Shown: one piece after another, positions 33,856 to 45,638 of the stretch
Numbering within the stretch: the first letter of the stretch is position 1
Layout of the letters: every line of letters begins with the position of its first letter
NCBI GenBank assembly: GCA_963575645.1
Contig: OY754470.1
Span: 29,742,501 to 29,806,500 of the forward strand
DNA from: Xanthostigma xanthostigma
Taxonomy: Eukaryota > Arthropoda > Insecta > Raphidioptera > Raphidiidae
Direction: 5' to 3'
DNA length: 64,000 bases
The notes under the pieces: model-generated
Told to the model about the DNA's origin: nothing
The model's database searches: none
The model's input: the letters and a program-made list of their open reading frames with translations, nothing else
Position numbers and translations under genes: made by a program

Positions 33856-34162
33856 CTAGCGGTCCCGCCCGTTTTGACCCGGTTGCAAAAGAACGAATGG
33901 GGGCACATTCATCTTAGTTTACCGAGATGAATGTTGTGTCCAAATTTCATGATGAGTTACCGTTCAAAAGTTTTTGTCGGACGGACAAATTGTGAGTTGA
34001 TGCTCAGCTCCTATTGGTCGTAGCGTGATATTATATAGCCTATAGCCTTCCTCGATAAATGGACTATCCAACAAAGAAAAGAAATTCCAATTCAAACCAA
34101 TAGTTCCTTATATTAGCGCGTTCAACCAAACAAACTCTTCAGCTGTATATATTAGTATAGAT
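33856..34162 (+). repeat. interspersed repeat family B, copy 3
   Basis: It starts CTAGCGGTCCCGCCCG and ends CTGTATATATTAGTATAGAT. Compared with 23800-24399 it lacks the AT-rich centre. Confidence 0.8.
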
Positions 34163-34882
34163 ATTGAAAAAGCAATTATTGCACAAAATATCTTATTTAG
34201 AAAGTAAATCTTCATCGGATTTTTTACTTTTGTGGATAACCAGAAAATCGAGAATTCAATCTTTTTAAATATAGATGCAAAATAGAACTTGTAAAGCGCT
34301 CATAAATCGAGACAATTTAAAAACATGGTAAAAGAAAGAGTAGAATGGTCCTGCAAGGCGACCTTAAGCTTCAACTAGACTTGTTGACGATTAGGATATT
34401 GAGCTGATTAAGTTCTTAGATAAGGGAGACGCCGTAACGTCTACTCGTTTAGTTCAAGAAACCGCTTGTAGCATGCTATATCCCCGTGTTTGACGATGCA
34501 GAAAATAGATTTCTTTTACTTTAACATACTTATAACAGTGACCTAAATATTGCACGCCTATTAAGTCATCCAGCTTTTTATATACATTCGCGGCGCACTG
34601 TAATATTTTAGTTGTAATGAAAAGTTACGTATTCGCGTGCATTTATACAATAAAAAACGAATTAATTTATTTGTACGCAACAGTTGTGCACAAATACAAT
34701 AATGTCGAGAAAATTTTGATAATACCTACTAGTATTTCAGTCAAGAAGCGTTAGGCAAAGATTTTCCTCCTACTGTTAGACAAATTTTGGAGATATTCAG
34801 TTGATATCGAATATTAAAAGTACTCGGTTGAAAACGAAATATTCGAAATAAGTTCGAGTCTAGCCTATACTAATGTTGTTTG
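34163..34882. other. unassigned sequence
   Basis: No gene or repeat recognised. Confidence 0.4.
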
Positions 34883-34885
34883 TAA

Positions 34886-35333
34886 TGCCTGCAGTACACA
34901 TTCGCCGAGCGCGCTCGCCGAGAGATTAGGTAAAGCGAGCGTCTACGAATGTGTCTGTGTACACACAGAGCACACTCGGCGTGGCTCGGCTTCGGCGCAT
35001 TTAAATGGATCTAGACGTTGTTTGTGTTGTTGCTGTTGCAGCTTATTGTTCACATACCTATTACAAATTGAAAAATATATAAGCTATACTTTAACTGTGT
35101 TTAACGAACAAAAATGACAACTTTAGTACATTTAAATTCGCACGAGGCGACGAGTGTGTACTGACTGTGCTCGTACTCGCCGCTCGGTTCTTTTGGCTCG
35201 CGGTAGAAAAACCGACATTATGCGGAGCGCTGGCGAGGCGAGACAGTGCGCTACGAGATCAGGCAAGCGTTACTCAGTACACATTCGGGTTCGCTTAGTC
35301 TCGGTATCCCTCGGCGAATGTGTATTGCAGGCA
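34886..35333. mobile_element. GC-rich PIF/Harbinger-like MITE
   Basis: TGCCTGCAGTACACATTCGC at the left end is matched in inverted form by GCGAATGTGTATTGCAGGCA at the right end (one mismatch, continuing to CGAG). TAA flanks both ends (34883-34885 and 35334-35336), a 3-bp TWA duplication of the PIF/Harbinger type. The interior is rich in CG-containing GAGCG/CGCTC motifs, unlike the AT-rich surroundings. The 60-codon frame inside is not a gene. Confidence 0.7.
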
Positions 35334-35361
35334 TAATAAGTACATTGAAAGAACAACACTA

Positions 35362-35409
35362 AATAATAATAATAATAAAACTAATAAAAATAATAATAAC
35401 AATAATAAT
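35362..35409. repeat. imperfect (AAT)n microsatellite
   Basis: About 48 bp of AAT/ATA repeats with a few interruptions. Confidence 0.85.
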
Positions 35410-35605
35410 GCGTTTAATGTCCGTTTCTCGACTTAATGTCATAACAGATGCCATTCACACCATTACTATTTTCCATCTATAACACTCCCCGTTATTTTCT
35501 ACATTTATAAACTTCCACTTAATTAATAGCAATGGGCGAATGAAGGTATTTTAGAACATTAGGATAAGGTAGGCAAACTTTGAGCATAGGAGTTTAACAG
35601 GTAAT

Positions 35606-35828
35606 CGACCTTGGTCTTGAATAAGGATCTATCTCGATATTTATCTGGAATTATTGAGGGAAGCTATGGAAAACCTCAACAAGATGGCCGGTACAAGAAT
35701 TACCGTTTCTCGGCGACAGGCGGCAGGAAAAAGTCCCAGCCACACCTGCCCCCGCCGGGATTCGAACCCGGTACCTCCCGAATGCAACTCTAGTGCTCTC
35801 ACCACTACGCCACCTTGCTCGGTAGACA
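35606..35828 (-). mobile_element. tRNA-derived SINE
   Basis: On the minus strand the head (about 35828-35750) carries an A box TGGCGTAGTGG (35813-35803) and a B box GGTTCGAATCC (35768-35758) at tRNA spacing, the two Pol III promoter boxes. A tRNA-unrelated body follows (TGGCTGGGACTTTTTCCTG and onward to about 35606). The layout matches tRNA-derived SINEs of insects. Parsing an overlapping open frame as protein would be wrong. Confidence 0.85.
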
Positions 35829-36522
35829 ACACTAAATACTTACAAAAACACCGTAAATGAATATTTTAGGTTAGTAGAATATTTTAGATGTAGTTTAAAA
35901 TCATCGCGTAGGATGGCACCATTTTCACTTTCTTTCCACTCGAAAAGACTTTTATTTTATGTCACTGGCAGGAGAAAACCAACTTTCATCCCGGAAAACA
36001 AGTACCTACCTATATAATTATTATGCAATTTCAATATACGTTAGTATTACGAAAAGTATAATTATCCCTGATGAATAAATCTTGTTTTTCTGAATTAATA
36101 ACTAAACAGCCTTTTCATTTTTTTTTTTAATTATAAACATCGGTCCGTAATATTAAGTTATGGGCATTTACCCTTTGCAAACTCACTATTGGTTGGTTTT
36201 TATGACAGCGCGTCAACATCAACTTAATATAGAAATATCCCGCTGTTATATCGCGGGAGGTGAGAAAATAAATAATATTTTAGTGCGGATTCTTTGCTGC
36301 ATTGTGATAACTAAACCTGCACAGGGATTGTGTTTGCGATATGGGGACGCATACAAAAGTACAGTTGTGGCATTGTTCTTTGTGCAACAATAACGACTAT
36401 CGGAAGTATTTAAACTTTGAATTAAGTTTAAAGTGCCGTTTCGTTCTGCAAACCCGTTGCAAAGTTACTCTTACTTTAAAATATGTCAGAAGTTAATAAA
36501 GAAAGCTTTTGTTATTTGTATA
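35829..36522. other. unassigned sequence
   Basis: A 77-codon plus-strand frame (36160-36393) shows no recognisable family. Nothing else is seen. Confidence 0.4.
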
Positions 36523-37161
36523 TATATGTTACGGTCAATGCCCGAAAGCCGGTCAATGTCGACAATGCCCAAGCCACATCGGGCAATATCCGAAATCGGA
36601 CAAGGTTCAAAAGATAGATTTTTTTTTAAACGCTGACATTTGATTGTATCTTTATCATGCTAAGTTATCATTAACGCTTTATGGAATTTTTATCACTGAT
36701 ATCAACTATTGAAGAATATATTTTTCAGCTTTCTATTACAAATTATCAAATAGTGTCTTGAATAACTCAAATTTGAACAAAATATTTTGTAAGCACTTGA
36801 ATGAAACACAATTGAAACTCAAGAAAATCGACCGACTATTACGAGAATTCTAAAAAGAATGACAGCGCTAGAACTTACCAACGTCTTATAAAGTCGAATT
36901 TTGCAATAAATGGAAGGTTTTTGTATTTGAGTAAAAAGAAGACAATAAGTAGATCAGCTTAAGTGACCAATAAACATATTTTCATTTATTAAAATAAATA
37001 AAATGTGTGAAAATAAATTATAAGTAGTTTTGATTTTTATTTTTATTGCTGGAATAAATGTGAGCTCTGAAATTCAATGCATTAAGATATATTGTTTATT
37101 GCTCATATCATATCAATAATAAATAAATTATACGTGTTTTCAATCATCACTAATTGTAATA

Positions 37162-38089
37162 AAGGGTTTTCCAATAAGAGGTGTTATTTTGATATTCAAA
37201 GGAAAATGCCATTTTTTGAGATAAATGATCGGATGTTTATTTCATTATAATGAGGAAGGTATGCCGTTAATAATGGAAAATAACATCAGCCAAATGACCA
37301 TCACGACCACGCCTACAGGACCATATCCTTTTCATGAAATTTTCCATAACCAAATCGCAAAGTGGCTGCCCTATGTCCTCGATAGCCTCACGAATTCCAT
37401 ATTTGAGATCTTGAATCGACGCTGGGCTGTTGGCGTAGACCTTCTCTTTCACGTGGCCCCAAAGGAAGAAGTCGCAAGGTGTTAAATCACAAGATTTCGG
37501 TGGCCAATTATTGTGATCACCTCTTCGAGAGATAACACGGTCCGGAAACTTTTCCCGTAAAAGATCAATGGTTTCGTTGCTTATGTGGCACGTAGCGCCG
37601 TCTTGTTGAAAGTAAACGTTGTCCAGATCAATACCATCCAATTCCGGCCATAAAAAATCATTAATAATCTCTCGATATGCGTAATTCCAAAGAACGACGA
37701 GGAATGGACAAACCTGGATTTTCTTCAACACTTTCGGCTACAGCAGCAATATTCTCGGCTGTTCTTGAGCGACGTGCACGGGTTTTATTCTTCACATCAC
37801 TAGCTTGTCCCAACAGCTCGAATTTTTCCACCAATTTCTGTATTGCGGTCCGACAAGGTGCTTCACGACGACCCAAAAATGTTCGAGTTTTACGAACCGT
37901 CTCTGCCAAATTTTCACCATTTTTATAGTGAATTTTAATAATTTCAATGCGTTGTTGAAGCGTGTATCGTTCCATTTTTATTAATGGCGTAGTTTCTACT
38001 TGTCAAATATAAAAAAATGACAACTCCAAAAGTGACATCTACCGAAATAGCGGGCTATTCAAAATAACACCTCTTATTGGAAAACCCTT
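37162..38089 (-). mobile_element. mariner-type element, internally deleted
   Basis: Perfect 31-bp terminal inverted repeats starting AAGGGTTTTCCAATAAGAGG lie at 37162-37192 and 38059-38089, flanked by TA (37160-37161 and 38090-38091). At 928 bp it is shorter than a full mariner of about 1.3 kb. It sits at the inner edge of the right arm of the Ginger-like element and is therefore younger. Confidence 0.85.
37267..37975 (-). pseudogene. mariner transposase, internally deleted and frameshifted
   Basis: The N-terminal part (37975-37661) starts MERYTLQQRIEIIKIHY and includes the DNA-binding helix-turn-helix region, ending after LSIPRRSLELRIS. The C-terminal part (from about 37690 to 37267, another frame) reads YREIINDFLWPELDGIDLDN, FQQDGATCH and SCDLTPCDFFLWGHVKEKVY. 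The block holding the first catalytic aspartate is missing at the junction near 37690, so the protein cannot be active. About 42 residues separate the second and third catalytic aspartates, close to the DD41D (rosa-type) mariner group rather than DD34D. The group call is tentative; mariner membership is clear. Confidence 0.85.
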
Positions 38090-38308
38090 TAGAAAGCTGA
38101 AAAATATATTCTTCAATAGTTGATATCAGTGATAAAAATTCCATAAAGGCTTAATGATAACTTATCATGATAAAGATACAATCAAATGTCAGCGTTTCAT
38201 GTTTGTAAAAAATCTATCTTTTGAACCTTATCCGATTTCGGACATTGCCCGATGTGACTTGGGCATTGTCGACATTGCCCGGCTTCCGGGCATTGGCCGT
38301 AACATATA

Positions 38309-38644
38309 TAATTTTGTGTAAAGGTCACCAGTTACCTAGGTTGTCTGAGTATTCTACCCATATATTATAAAATTATTATTTTTAAACTGGGTCATCGCGC
38401 CTGCACCCGTGCAAATATCACGTTTCTTTTTAAATTGTCAAATTTCGTTTGAATAAATGATTTAAAACAGTATAAATTTTAAACCCCCATAAAAATGTTA
38501 TGGGACATTTGCGCCAAAACCCATTGGGGGTTTTTCATATCCCACCAAAGTTAATAAATTTTCATCTCGATTGGAAACGATCGGTATTCGGAGGTACACC
38601 CCAAAAAAATATGGATATCAAAATTCCAAAAATTGATATTAGTA
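38309..38644. other. unassigned sequence before the foldback
   Basis: A plus-strand frame from 38500 (MGHLRQNPLGVF) runs into the foldback arm and has no family signature. Nothing else is recognised. Confidence 0.4.
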
Positions 38645-39542
38645 CAGTCAATCTGGCGAAAAAAAAATCATTTCGTATCAAAACCACACAAAAAGGTGAA
38701 ACTTGGTGAGTCGTTAGAAAATGATGAAAAAAAGGTTACCTGGCAATGGCCACCTGGTACCTGTTCAAATAGTCAAAAAAAAACTCAAAATTTTTTTGAA
38801 ATGCATTTTTCTCGAAAACTATGCATTTTACAGAAAAAATTATTGAACAAAAAATGTAGAGGGCATCGTTATCTACAATTAATGTCATTAGTGCTATGTT
38901 GTACAACAAAAAATGTGCGCAGTAGGTGGCGCTAAAGTGGCAAAAAAAGTGTTTTTCCACTTTTTTGCCCTGAAATTTTCATTTTTCAGTTACGATTCAA
39001 ATAGAAAAATTGTTCCTTTTTATTTTATAAACAACTTTTATTTTAACAATTTTTTCATACAACTTACTTTTCATACAACTTATTTTCACTTCAACAAACT
39101 GCAGCTCTGAAACGGTAAGTTGTATGAAAAAAACTTGAAATAAAAGTTGTTTATAAAATAAAAAGAACAATTTTTCCATTTGAATCGTAACTGAAAAATG
39201 AAAATTTCAGGGCAAAAAAGTGGAAAAACACTTTTTTTGGCATTTTAGCGCCACCTACTGCGCACATTTTTTTTTTTGTTGTACAACATAGCATTAATGA
39301 CATTAATTGTAGATAACGATTCCCTCTACATTTTTTGTTCAATAATTTTTTCTGTAAAATGCATAGTTTTTGAGAAAAATACATTTCAAAATATTTTTGA
39401 GTTTTTTTTGACTATTTGAACAGGTATTTGAACAGGTACCAGGTGGCAATTGCCAGGTAACCTTTTTTTTCATCATTCTCTAACGACTCACCAAGTTTCA
39501 CCTTTTTGTGTGGTTTCGTTGAGGTTTTTGCCAGATTGACTG
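38645..39542. mobile_element. 898-bp foldback element with arms of about 420 bp
   Basis: CAGTCAATCTGGCG at the left end and its complement at the right end (TGCCAGATTGACTG) abut TA (38643-38644 and 39543-39544). The arms are reverse complements at roughly 95% over most of their length, around a ~60-bp centre near 39060-39115. The arms carry GGTGGCGCTAAA and long A/T runs. Frames at 38633-38935 (plus) and 39151-39384 (minus) give nearly the same peptide because the arms are inverted copies. TA targets and CAGT termini suggest a Tc1/mariner/pogo-driven element. Confidence 0.8.
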
Positions 39543-39959
39543 TACTATATGTAAAAAAATGAATGCGAATTAATCAGTCTTTATTACTTACGCATTGCTT
39601 ATGACGTTCCAATTCTCAAACGAATACTTTAACCTCACCTATCACTTTTTGCACAAACACGTATAAATTCTATGGATTATTATTAAAATTTGAAAATCTT
39701 ATTAATGAAAACATAATTTGATAATTTATAAAATTCGTCCACTATACAGCACAACACATTTAAAAATTTAAAATAAAACTGATCTATTGTGAACAAGATC
39801 GTTCCTTATGCAACCGTTCTCGGAAATGTTTTAATCGTAAAATAATGTTATTGCGTTACGATACCGGTTTTTGAATTATCGAATTCGAAAATCGACGAAT
39901 ATTGCACGTCCTTTTATTATGCAAAAACAGCAAACTATCTATATTAATTAATATTATAA

Positions 39960-40160
39960 AGACATAAAGTTTGTAATGAATAAATATAGGGAGTAAACTA
40001 CTCATCCGATTTCAAATTTAAAATGGACCTTCAGGATGGATATGAGCTATATATTATCGCGTTAAAATAAACGCGCTCTTCACCAATTGTGCAACGTAAA
40101 TAGACAAAAAACGGCGGAAATCTACAAATTCGGACGAAACCGTACCGAGCCATTGGGGGG
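39960..40160 (+). repeat. interspersed repeat family C, copy 3
   Basis: Shares ACTACTCATCCGATTTCAAA, GGACCTTCAGGATGGATA and CAACGTAAATAGACAAAAAA with copies 1 and 2; the left part is decayed. Confidence 0.7.
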
Positions 40161-40637
40161 AGGAGGGATGTAAAGCAAAAAATTAATATTTTTTTAAGTT
40201 TTATTAATCACACAAGAATAATCACGAAGGAAGGTGTCAAGCACAATATTAATTCCCAAACTAATTTTACAAATTTCTTTTCAAAAAGTATTTCTAAATT
40301 TTATTTTTTAGCCATGGTATTCGTATTATTTTCAGTTTTATTTTTTTATTATTATGATCCTGGGGGGGGGGGGGGTAATTACCCCCTTTACCCACCATAT
40401 TTTCGTCCTTGAGACAATGGCGGATGGAACTGGTTCGAACAACACGCAAGAAATATTCATTGCCTGGCGGAGGGGAGGAGGGCGTTTGCAAATATAATTA
40501 GATTCCTAACTGTAATGAAAATTTCGATTGTTTTTCAGATTTTGATTGATAATACTACATTTGTTCCGTTCATGTTAAGAGACTGATTTTCTAGAGATAT
40601 TTTTCCTAATTGTTCATTTTTGAAAATGAATTTAACA
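40161..40637. other. unassigned sequence
   Basis: Contains a run of about 14 G near 40361-40374 followed by a C-rich stretch. No gene. Confidence 0.4.
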
Positions 40638-41068
40638 TTAAGAGTATTCGTCCCTGCAAATACCCCCTGCACCCTTCATCTCAAATCTTTTCCCCTCGCC
40701 TAAAAACAGTTCGCGCTCTCCCGACGCTATTTTTAAAGCTAGAGGGTTCTGGTAAACGCCAAATGAAAGACAAAGAATCAGACTACAGATCTTTCAGGCG
40801 AATTTTTTGAAAAAAAATTCCTGAAAAAACTTACAACCTTTTGAAAAAAATAATAATAAGTTACGTAATATTTCACACGTAGGCGAAACTTTTTTGCAAA
40901 AAATTCGCCTGAAGGATCTGTAGTCTGATTCTTTGTCTTTCATTTGGCGTTTACCAGAACCCTCTAGCTTTAAAAATAGCGTCGGGAGAGCGCGAATCGT
41001 TTTTAGGTGAGGGAAAAAGATTTGAGATAAAGGGTGCAGGGGGTATTTGCAGGGACGAATACTCTTAA
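40638..41068. mobile_element. TTAA-flanked foldback element, copy 2 (inverted loop)
   Basis: The same ends and outer arms as 4563-5040, with TTAA at 40638-40641 and 41065-41068. The left arm is shorter: the block with GTTTCGCCTACGTGTGAAAT is missing on the left, and the loop (AAAACTTACAACCTTTTG) is inverted relative to copy 1. Confidence 0.8.
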
Positions 41069-41821
41069 AAATATACCTATAATATAATGCTTTGTTGTAA
41101 ACAATCTAGTTTCAGTTAATACGAAGACGGTCATTAACACATCATAATGATTATACTAGATGATTACCCGAAATATAAGTATTTTTTTACATTTTTAGGT
41201 CTTTCAGAGAGCATTTCAATTAAAAAAATAAAACCTACAGAGGATTGATTTTTCTACTGCATCGCTGATTGTAAAATTGGAACATATTATCATATCACGT
41301 ATGTAATAATGTACTTTGGTTTTGCATGACTGGCGTTTTATTATTACTAGTTGGCGAGGAAAGAGCGGAGGAGGGCAGACATAAAGCCCAGGTCTATTAA
41401 TATTCATAACCGTTCCGAGGCGACTTGCTAGAAAGGTGGTGTTATGTGTACCCATTGTTATGGTATAATATCTATAACATTATAGCAAAATGGCGTAAGA
41501 TACATTCCTGGTTAAACAATAATAACTTGAAACGGGGTGGTTGCTATTTATGATGAGAGCCTATCATAGCTTAACTGTGATTTTCATCAGTGGACGAAGT
41601 GATTCAAGAGAAAATTCATTAAAGTTTTGTGTAAATTGGTTAAAATATGAGGATGATTGTTGAAGATGTCGGAAAAAATCAAACCGACTGTCAGCTTTCA
41701 TCGAAAACGCTGCCTTTGAAAGTAAAACAATGCATGGTGGAATTGTTCCTCTTTTATAGGTCTACTGAAATATCTCCGATGGCATGTCTATCTTTTAAGG
41801 ATAGCTTACTATACTCATTTT
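41069..41821. other. unassigned sequence
   Basis: No gene recognised. Confidence 0.4.
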
Positions 41822-41922
41822 AATGTTAAGCGCTTTTCGTGGATACCAATTTTGCAACGTAAGTCGACGAAAAAACGGTAACAATTTACAAATTTGAGCG
41901 AACCGGACCGGGCTGCTAGTAA
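41822..41922 (+). repeat. interspersed repeat family C, 3' fragment
   Basis: Matches the last ~100 bp of copy 1 (CCAATTTTGCAACGTAAGTC through GGGCTGCTAGTAAT). Confidence 0.75.
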
Positions 41923-42838
41923 TTTATAATAGGCGAAAGAGATTTTCAAGTCTAATTTGTGTTACAAGAGCAGAAAACTGACGATTGCAAACAAAGGTAG
42001 CGTTTGTTAGTTAGAGCGCATATAATAAATGAAAATCAAAAATTGTAGCATAAACCGCTATGTTTTGAAACTGCATATTATGTTATGTACGGTAGTATTT
42101 ATGTAATGTTTGTAATTCAATAAAATTCGTTCTGAAAACATTCAACATTTCAACTTTTAATAACATAATAAATCGACTTGTGATTAGCTTGTACAGCATA
42201 ACAATAGAGTTAAAATAGGTAGGTACTAATTTAGTTTGTGCATTGATGCTTCCGTACTGGCAACTATTATATCTCACGAGATTGAGAGACGCTTGCCTCT
42301 AAACCATTGTACTAAATTTTATGATCAATTAGCTATAAAATTTCATGTTTCCAAATGTGATCAGGGGACACAACAATATTCCAAAATTGGCCAGTTTACG
42401 CCCCCAACATCGCCATTTTAAACTGAATAAAAAAGAAATAAAAAAATTGTTCCTCTCTATTCGATGACATAGTCCATATCTTCATTATTAAATTTTTGAA
42501 GTTATACTTCTTTTGGCGCATTAGTAAAACATATTAGACTTATTTTTTGCAATCGGCGCGCATGTTGTAACATCAAAATTAACAGTATGAAGTTGGACGC
42601 AGAAGCGTTTGTACATTGTAAAAACAAAATTACCAGAATTTAGTTACTCGCAGAGAAAGGTCGCCAACAAAATAGATACTACCAACATAATAATGTTCGC
42701 GTGCGCCTATATTTATACTAATCTCATTTTACTTATATTATTTTAATTCTAAACACACTAAATATAAACTATCAATTTAAATAATTGTAATTTATTTGCC
42801 TCATATCCATGATGTTTATTAATTAAAAAGGACACAAA
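41923..42838. other. unassigned sequence
   Basis: No gene or structured repeat recognised. Confidence 0.4.
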
Positions 42839-42926
42839 GCTTTTTGGATAGTATTTAAGTGATTTAATGTTAAATATTTATATTATTATATCCAACATTA
42901 AATCACTTTAACTATCCAAAAAGCTG
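42839..42926. repeat. small hairpin, ~32-bp arms
   Basis: AGCTTTTTGGATAG and AAGTGATTTAATGTT in the left arm pair with AACATTAAATCACTT and CTATCCAAAAAGCT in the right arm. The loop is about 20 nt and AT-rich. Confidence 0.75.
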
Positions 42927-45094
42927 GGAGTTTTATTTTATTAATTTAAATAATGTATGCATTTTCATTATTGTAGCACTTATAATTTAGAAACTATAAA
43001 GCTCTGACAAACAAGTTGTCAGTCTGACAGACCTTCAAATGCAAATATACATATTTATAGGTCACATTTAACTGGATAGGGTAAACTATCCTAAAAAACA
43101 ACTCCAAGCCAAACGCATTTTAAATAAAAGTGATTTCGACTGTATTACGAATTTATATTAAGCATACATTGAGATAAAGAGCTTTGTAGCATACCTACTA
43201 TACCATATACAATATGTTGGTAATGTGCTTTATGTTGTTTATTAATATTAAGTTACCTTCGCGTCTGGGGAGCAAAGGTTCATACACTCCGCTAATTTAT
43301 CATTTTATACAAATTTAATTCGTGCATGTTTGGAATTTGCATTCTTGACCATTGAAATTATTAATTTGTATTATAAAATGTGCCTTATCTTAACCACGCC
43401 ATTTTCGCATATAATTAATGTCCTTATTTAATTTTACATGGCGCATACCATTTTTGAAAAGTTCATATTAGACTTAGATAAATAACAGATTCATTTATAA
43501 CAGTAATATTATAAAAACGACAAATAAAAACAGATTGATGCACAAAAAGTTCAACATTTTGTGGAGACTTTTCCGATGAACAATGCTCATAGTGTTTAAA
43601 ATTAGTGTACATCCGATAAAAAGCGAGATATTACCAAAAATTGAACTTTTTACCTCGCAATGCGAACAAAATTTCGTAATGGACTTTTTATAAAGGTTTG
43701 TATAAAAAGGTATTTCAGTATTTTATACCATTTCAGCTTCACAAGTGGGGAATGGTATTAATTTAGGTAAAAAAATAATTTTTAAAACTGTAATTACAAC
43801 ATATTTTTGAAAAAAATCTGTTCGCCTGTTTGAACAGCTGACTTTTATATTTCTAAAATATTACTGAAACTAAAATTAAGAAAAAAACTTACAAAATTTG
43901 GATTCAATCTGCTAACAGACGTAAAACAAAACGGCGGGACGCCCTTTTGAAAATCGTACTTTCGTCTGTTTTTGAGTACAATACAAATCAAACGTACAAG
44001 CGGATCGAACCAAATTTTAGTAGGATATTTAACATAAAAATAGAAAGAGTTTTATTTTTTTTGTATTATATGCTATAACGTTGTTTTTATATTATGATGG
44101 TATACTTTTCATAAAGGTTTATTAATCTATTTATTTTCCCAAGAATGTTTAGTTAATAACTTATACCATTCCAACCCACAAGTGGGGAATGGTACTATTT
44201 TAGGCCAAAAATCACTTTTCAAAATTTTACACTATCTTTTCGTTTTGTTAGTTAAGCATACTTTGATTAATTTTTACATGACGTGAAAATATTATGTAGG
44301 TAGCCATGGCAACGAACAGGAAATATCATATTGAATACTAGCCATTACCCGAGTCACCTCACGCGATATCAGAAATTTTATTCTCTTTATTACTTTATAT
44401 CAAAGGTCAATATTTTTGAAGTTGGATAATGGTCACGTTGCCCAATTGGCTGGAATTTTTTTCTAAGCTTCATAATTTTAGAAATATTTTAAAATTACAA
44501 AAAATCAGATGTCAAAAAAAAGTAAGTATTCATTTGGAAACAAAATTGTACTAGTTTTGTTTATCTTTTCAAAATATGTAAAGTGTAATGTTATAGAGTA
44601 AGCAAAGTTCCACAGTTTATTTTATGTGTAAGAAATGTACAAATAGAACGGGTAAACACGAAGTTATCCCCTGAGACATATTCCGTATGTTCTATTCAAA
44701 CTAACCAACACGGGGGTTCGAACTTCGTGAACGACTTCTTGTGGAGCGCTGGTTATATTCTCGTACAAAAACCAACATCGCCCTAGTACTATAGTGGCTC
44801 TTGCACACTTAACTTGACCTACAGTGTACCGTTACCATGGCAACTATCCCCATAATCAATTGATTATTTTGCAGGTGGATTTTACCATTTCACCTACCTA
44901 TGTATAGTCAACGTGCCTGCCTTCAGAAACTCACAATATGATTCGGTTGTTTCACTCAAAGTTCCTTTAGAAGATTGTATATAAGACTTTAAATTATACT
45001 GTTCGAGGCACGCTAACAAAGGTTTACAAATATCGCCACCACTAATTTGCTGATGTTCCGCGGTTTCAATGGTCCGTTGTTTTTACTCAAATCT
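42927..45094. other. unassigned sequence
   Basis: About 2.2 kb without a recognisable gene. The short block CACAAGTGGGGAATGGTA occurs at about 43741 and 44182, a weak dispersed duplicate. Confidence 0.4.
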
Positions 45095-45265
45095 ATAGGC
45101 TGTGTGCACGATGCCAACTAGCGCCGCTAGTGGGTAATCGAGAATTATTGAACTCACTTTTTATGGAAATCGCGACATGTTTCTATGGTGATAAGCCAAA
45201 AACTCTAGTTGACCATCATGTGTCAAAAAAAAAATGTAATAATGAAAACTGATGTTAATTTTATA
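45095..45265 (+). repeat. family D element, left-end fragment
   Basis: ATAGGCTGTGTGCACGA and the following ~165 bp match 16546-16715; the right half is missing. Confidence 0.7.
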
Positions 45266-45600
45266 TAGGTACCATAAAATTCAGATTGTAAACCATTATA
45301 TAAATAGCATAACATAAAATGTATGTGAGAATTATTTATTTCGTGATGGCTTTTATGTGTTCGCTTCACACGATGCGTCTATTGAAGCTGGCTTTGTCGA
45401 TGGGTTTGGTGTGCGCGCAGTGATAGTTCAAATGTTAACAAAAGTGAACATTTATTGTCTCTGAACAGAACACACACTATGCCGCCATGTTTGTGAGCGT
45501 TTGTCCATGTCGCCCACGTGACAAGAAACAATTTCCTGAGTGGTTCTTGATTAAGATAAGCAGACAAACAAGCACGAAAAAGAGCCCTGGTTCTAATTTT
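45266..45600. other. dispersed repeat piece and unassigned sequence
   Basis: GTGTTCGCTTCACACGATGC and onward to about 45422 matches the sequence just before the LTR at 6477. No gene. Confidence 0.4.
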
Positions 45601-45638
45601 GAAATTCAGCCTTTCTAACCGCGCAACGGAGCCAGCAG

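Larger units (their letters stand above)
36527..38304. mobile_element. Ginger-like long-TIR element, split by a mariner
   Basis: It starts TGTTACGGTCAATGCCCG and ends with the complement GCCGTAACA. TATA flanks both sides (36523-36526 and 38305-38308). The terminal inverted repeats are about 213-215 bp (36527-36741 and 38092-38304). Ends and target match the Ginger-like elements at 29998 and 59345, but the inner repeat sequence differs. Without the mariner it is about 0.85 kb. The spacer at 36742-37159 is non-coding as far as can be seen. Confidence 0.65.

Noticed and set aside
35611-35860. Overlapping frames on both strands
   Set aside because: The stretch is a tRNA-derived SINE with A and B boxes.
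38633-39384. Two frames with nearly the same peptide on opposite strands
   Set aside because: They lie in the inverted arms of one foldback element; the similarity is at the DNA level.
40361-40374. G14 run as a possible G-quadruplex or element end
   Set aside because: A single homopolymer without further G tracts or matching termini; likely slippage.
40610-40810. 66-codon frame in the TTAA foldback
   Set aside because: The same sequence occurs inverted in each arm and in the other copy with changes that do not respect a reading frame.
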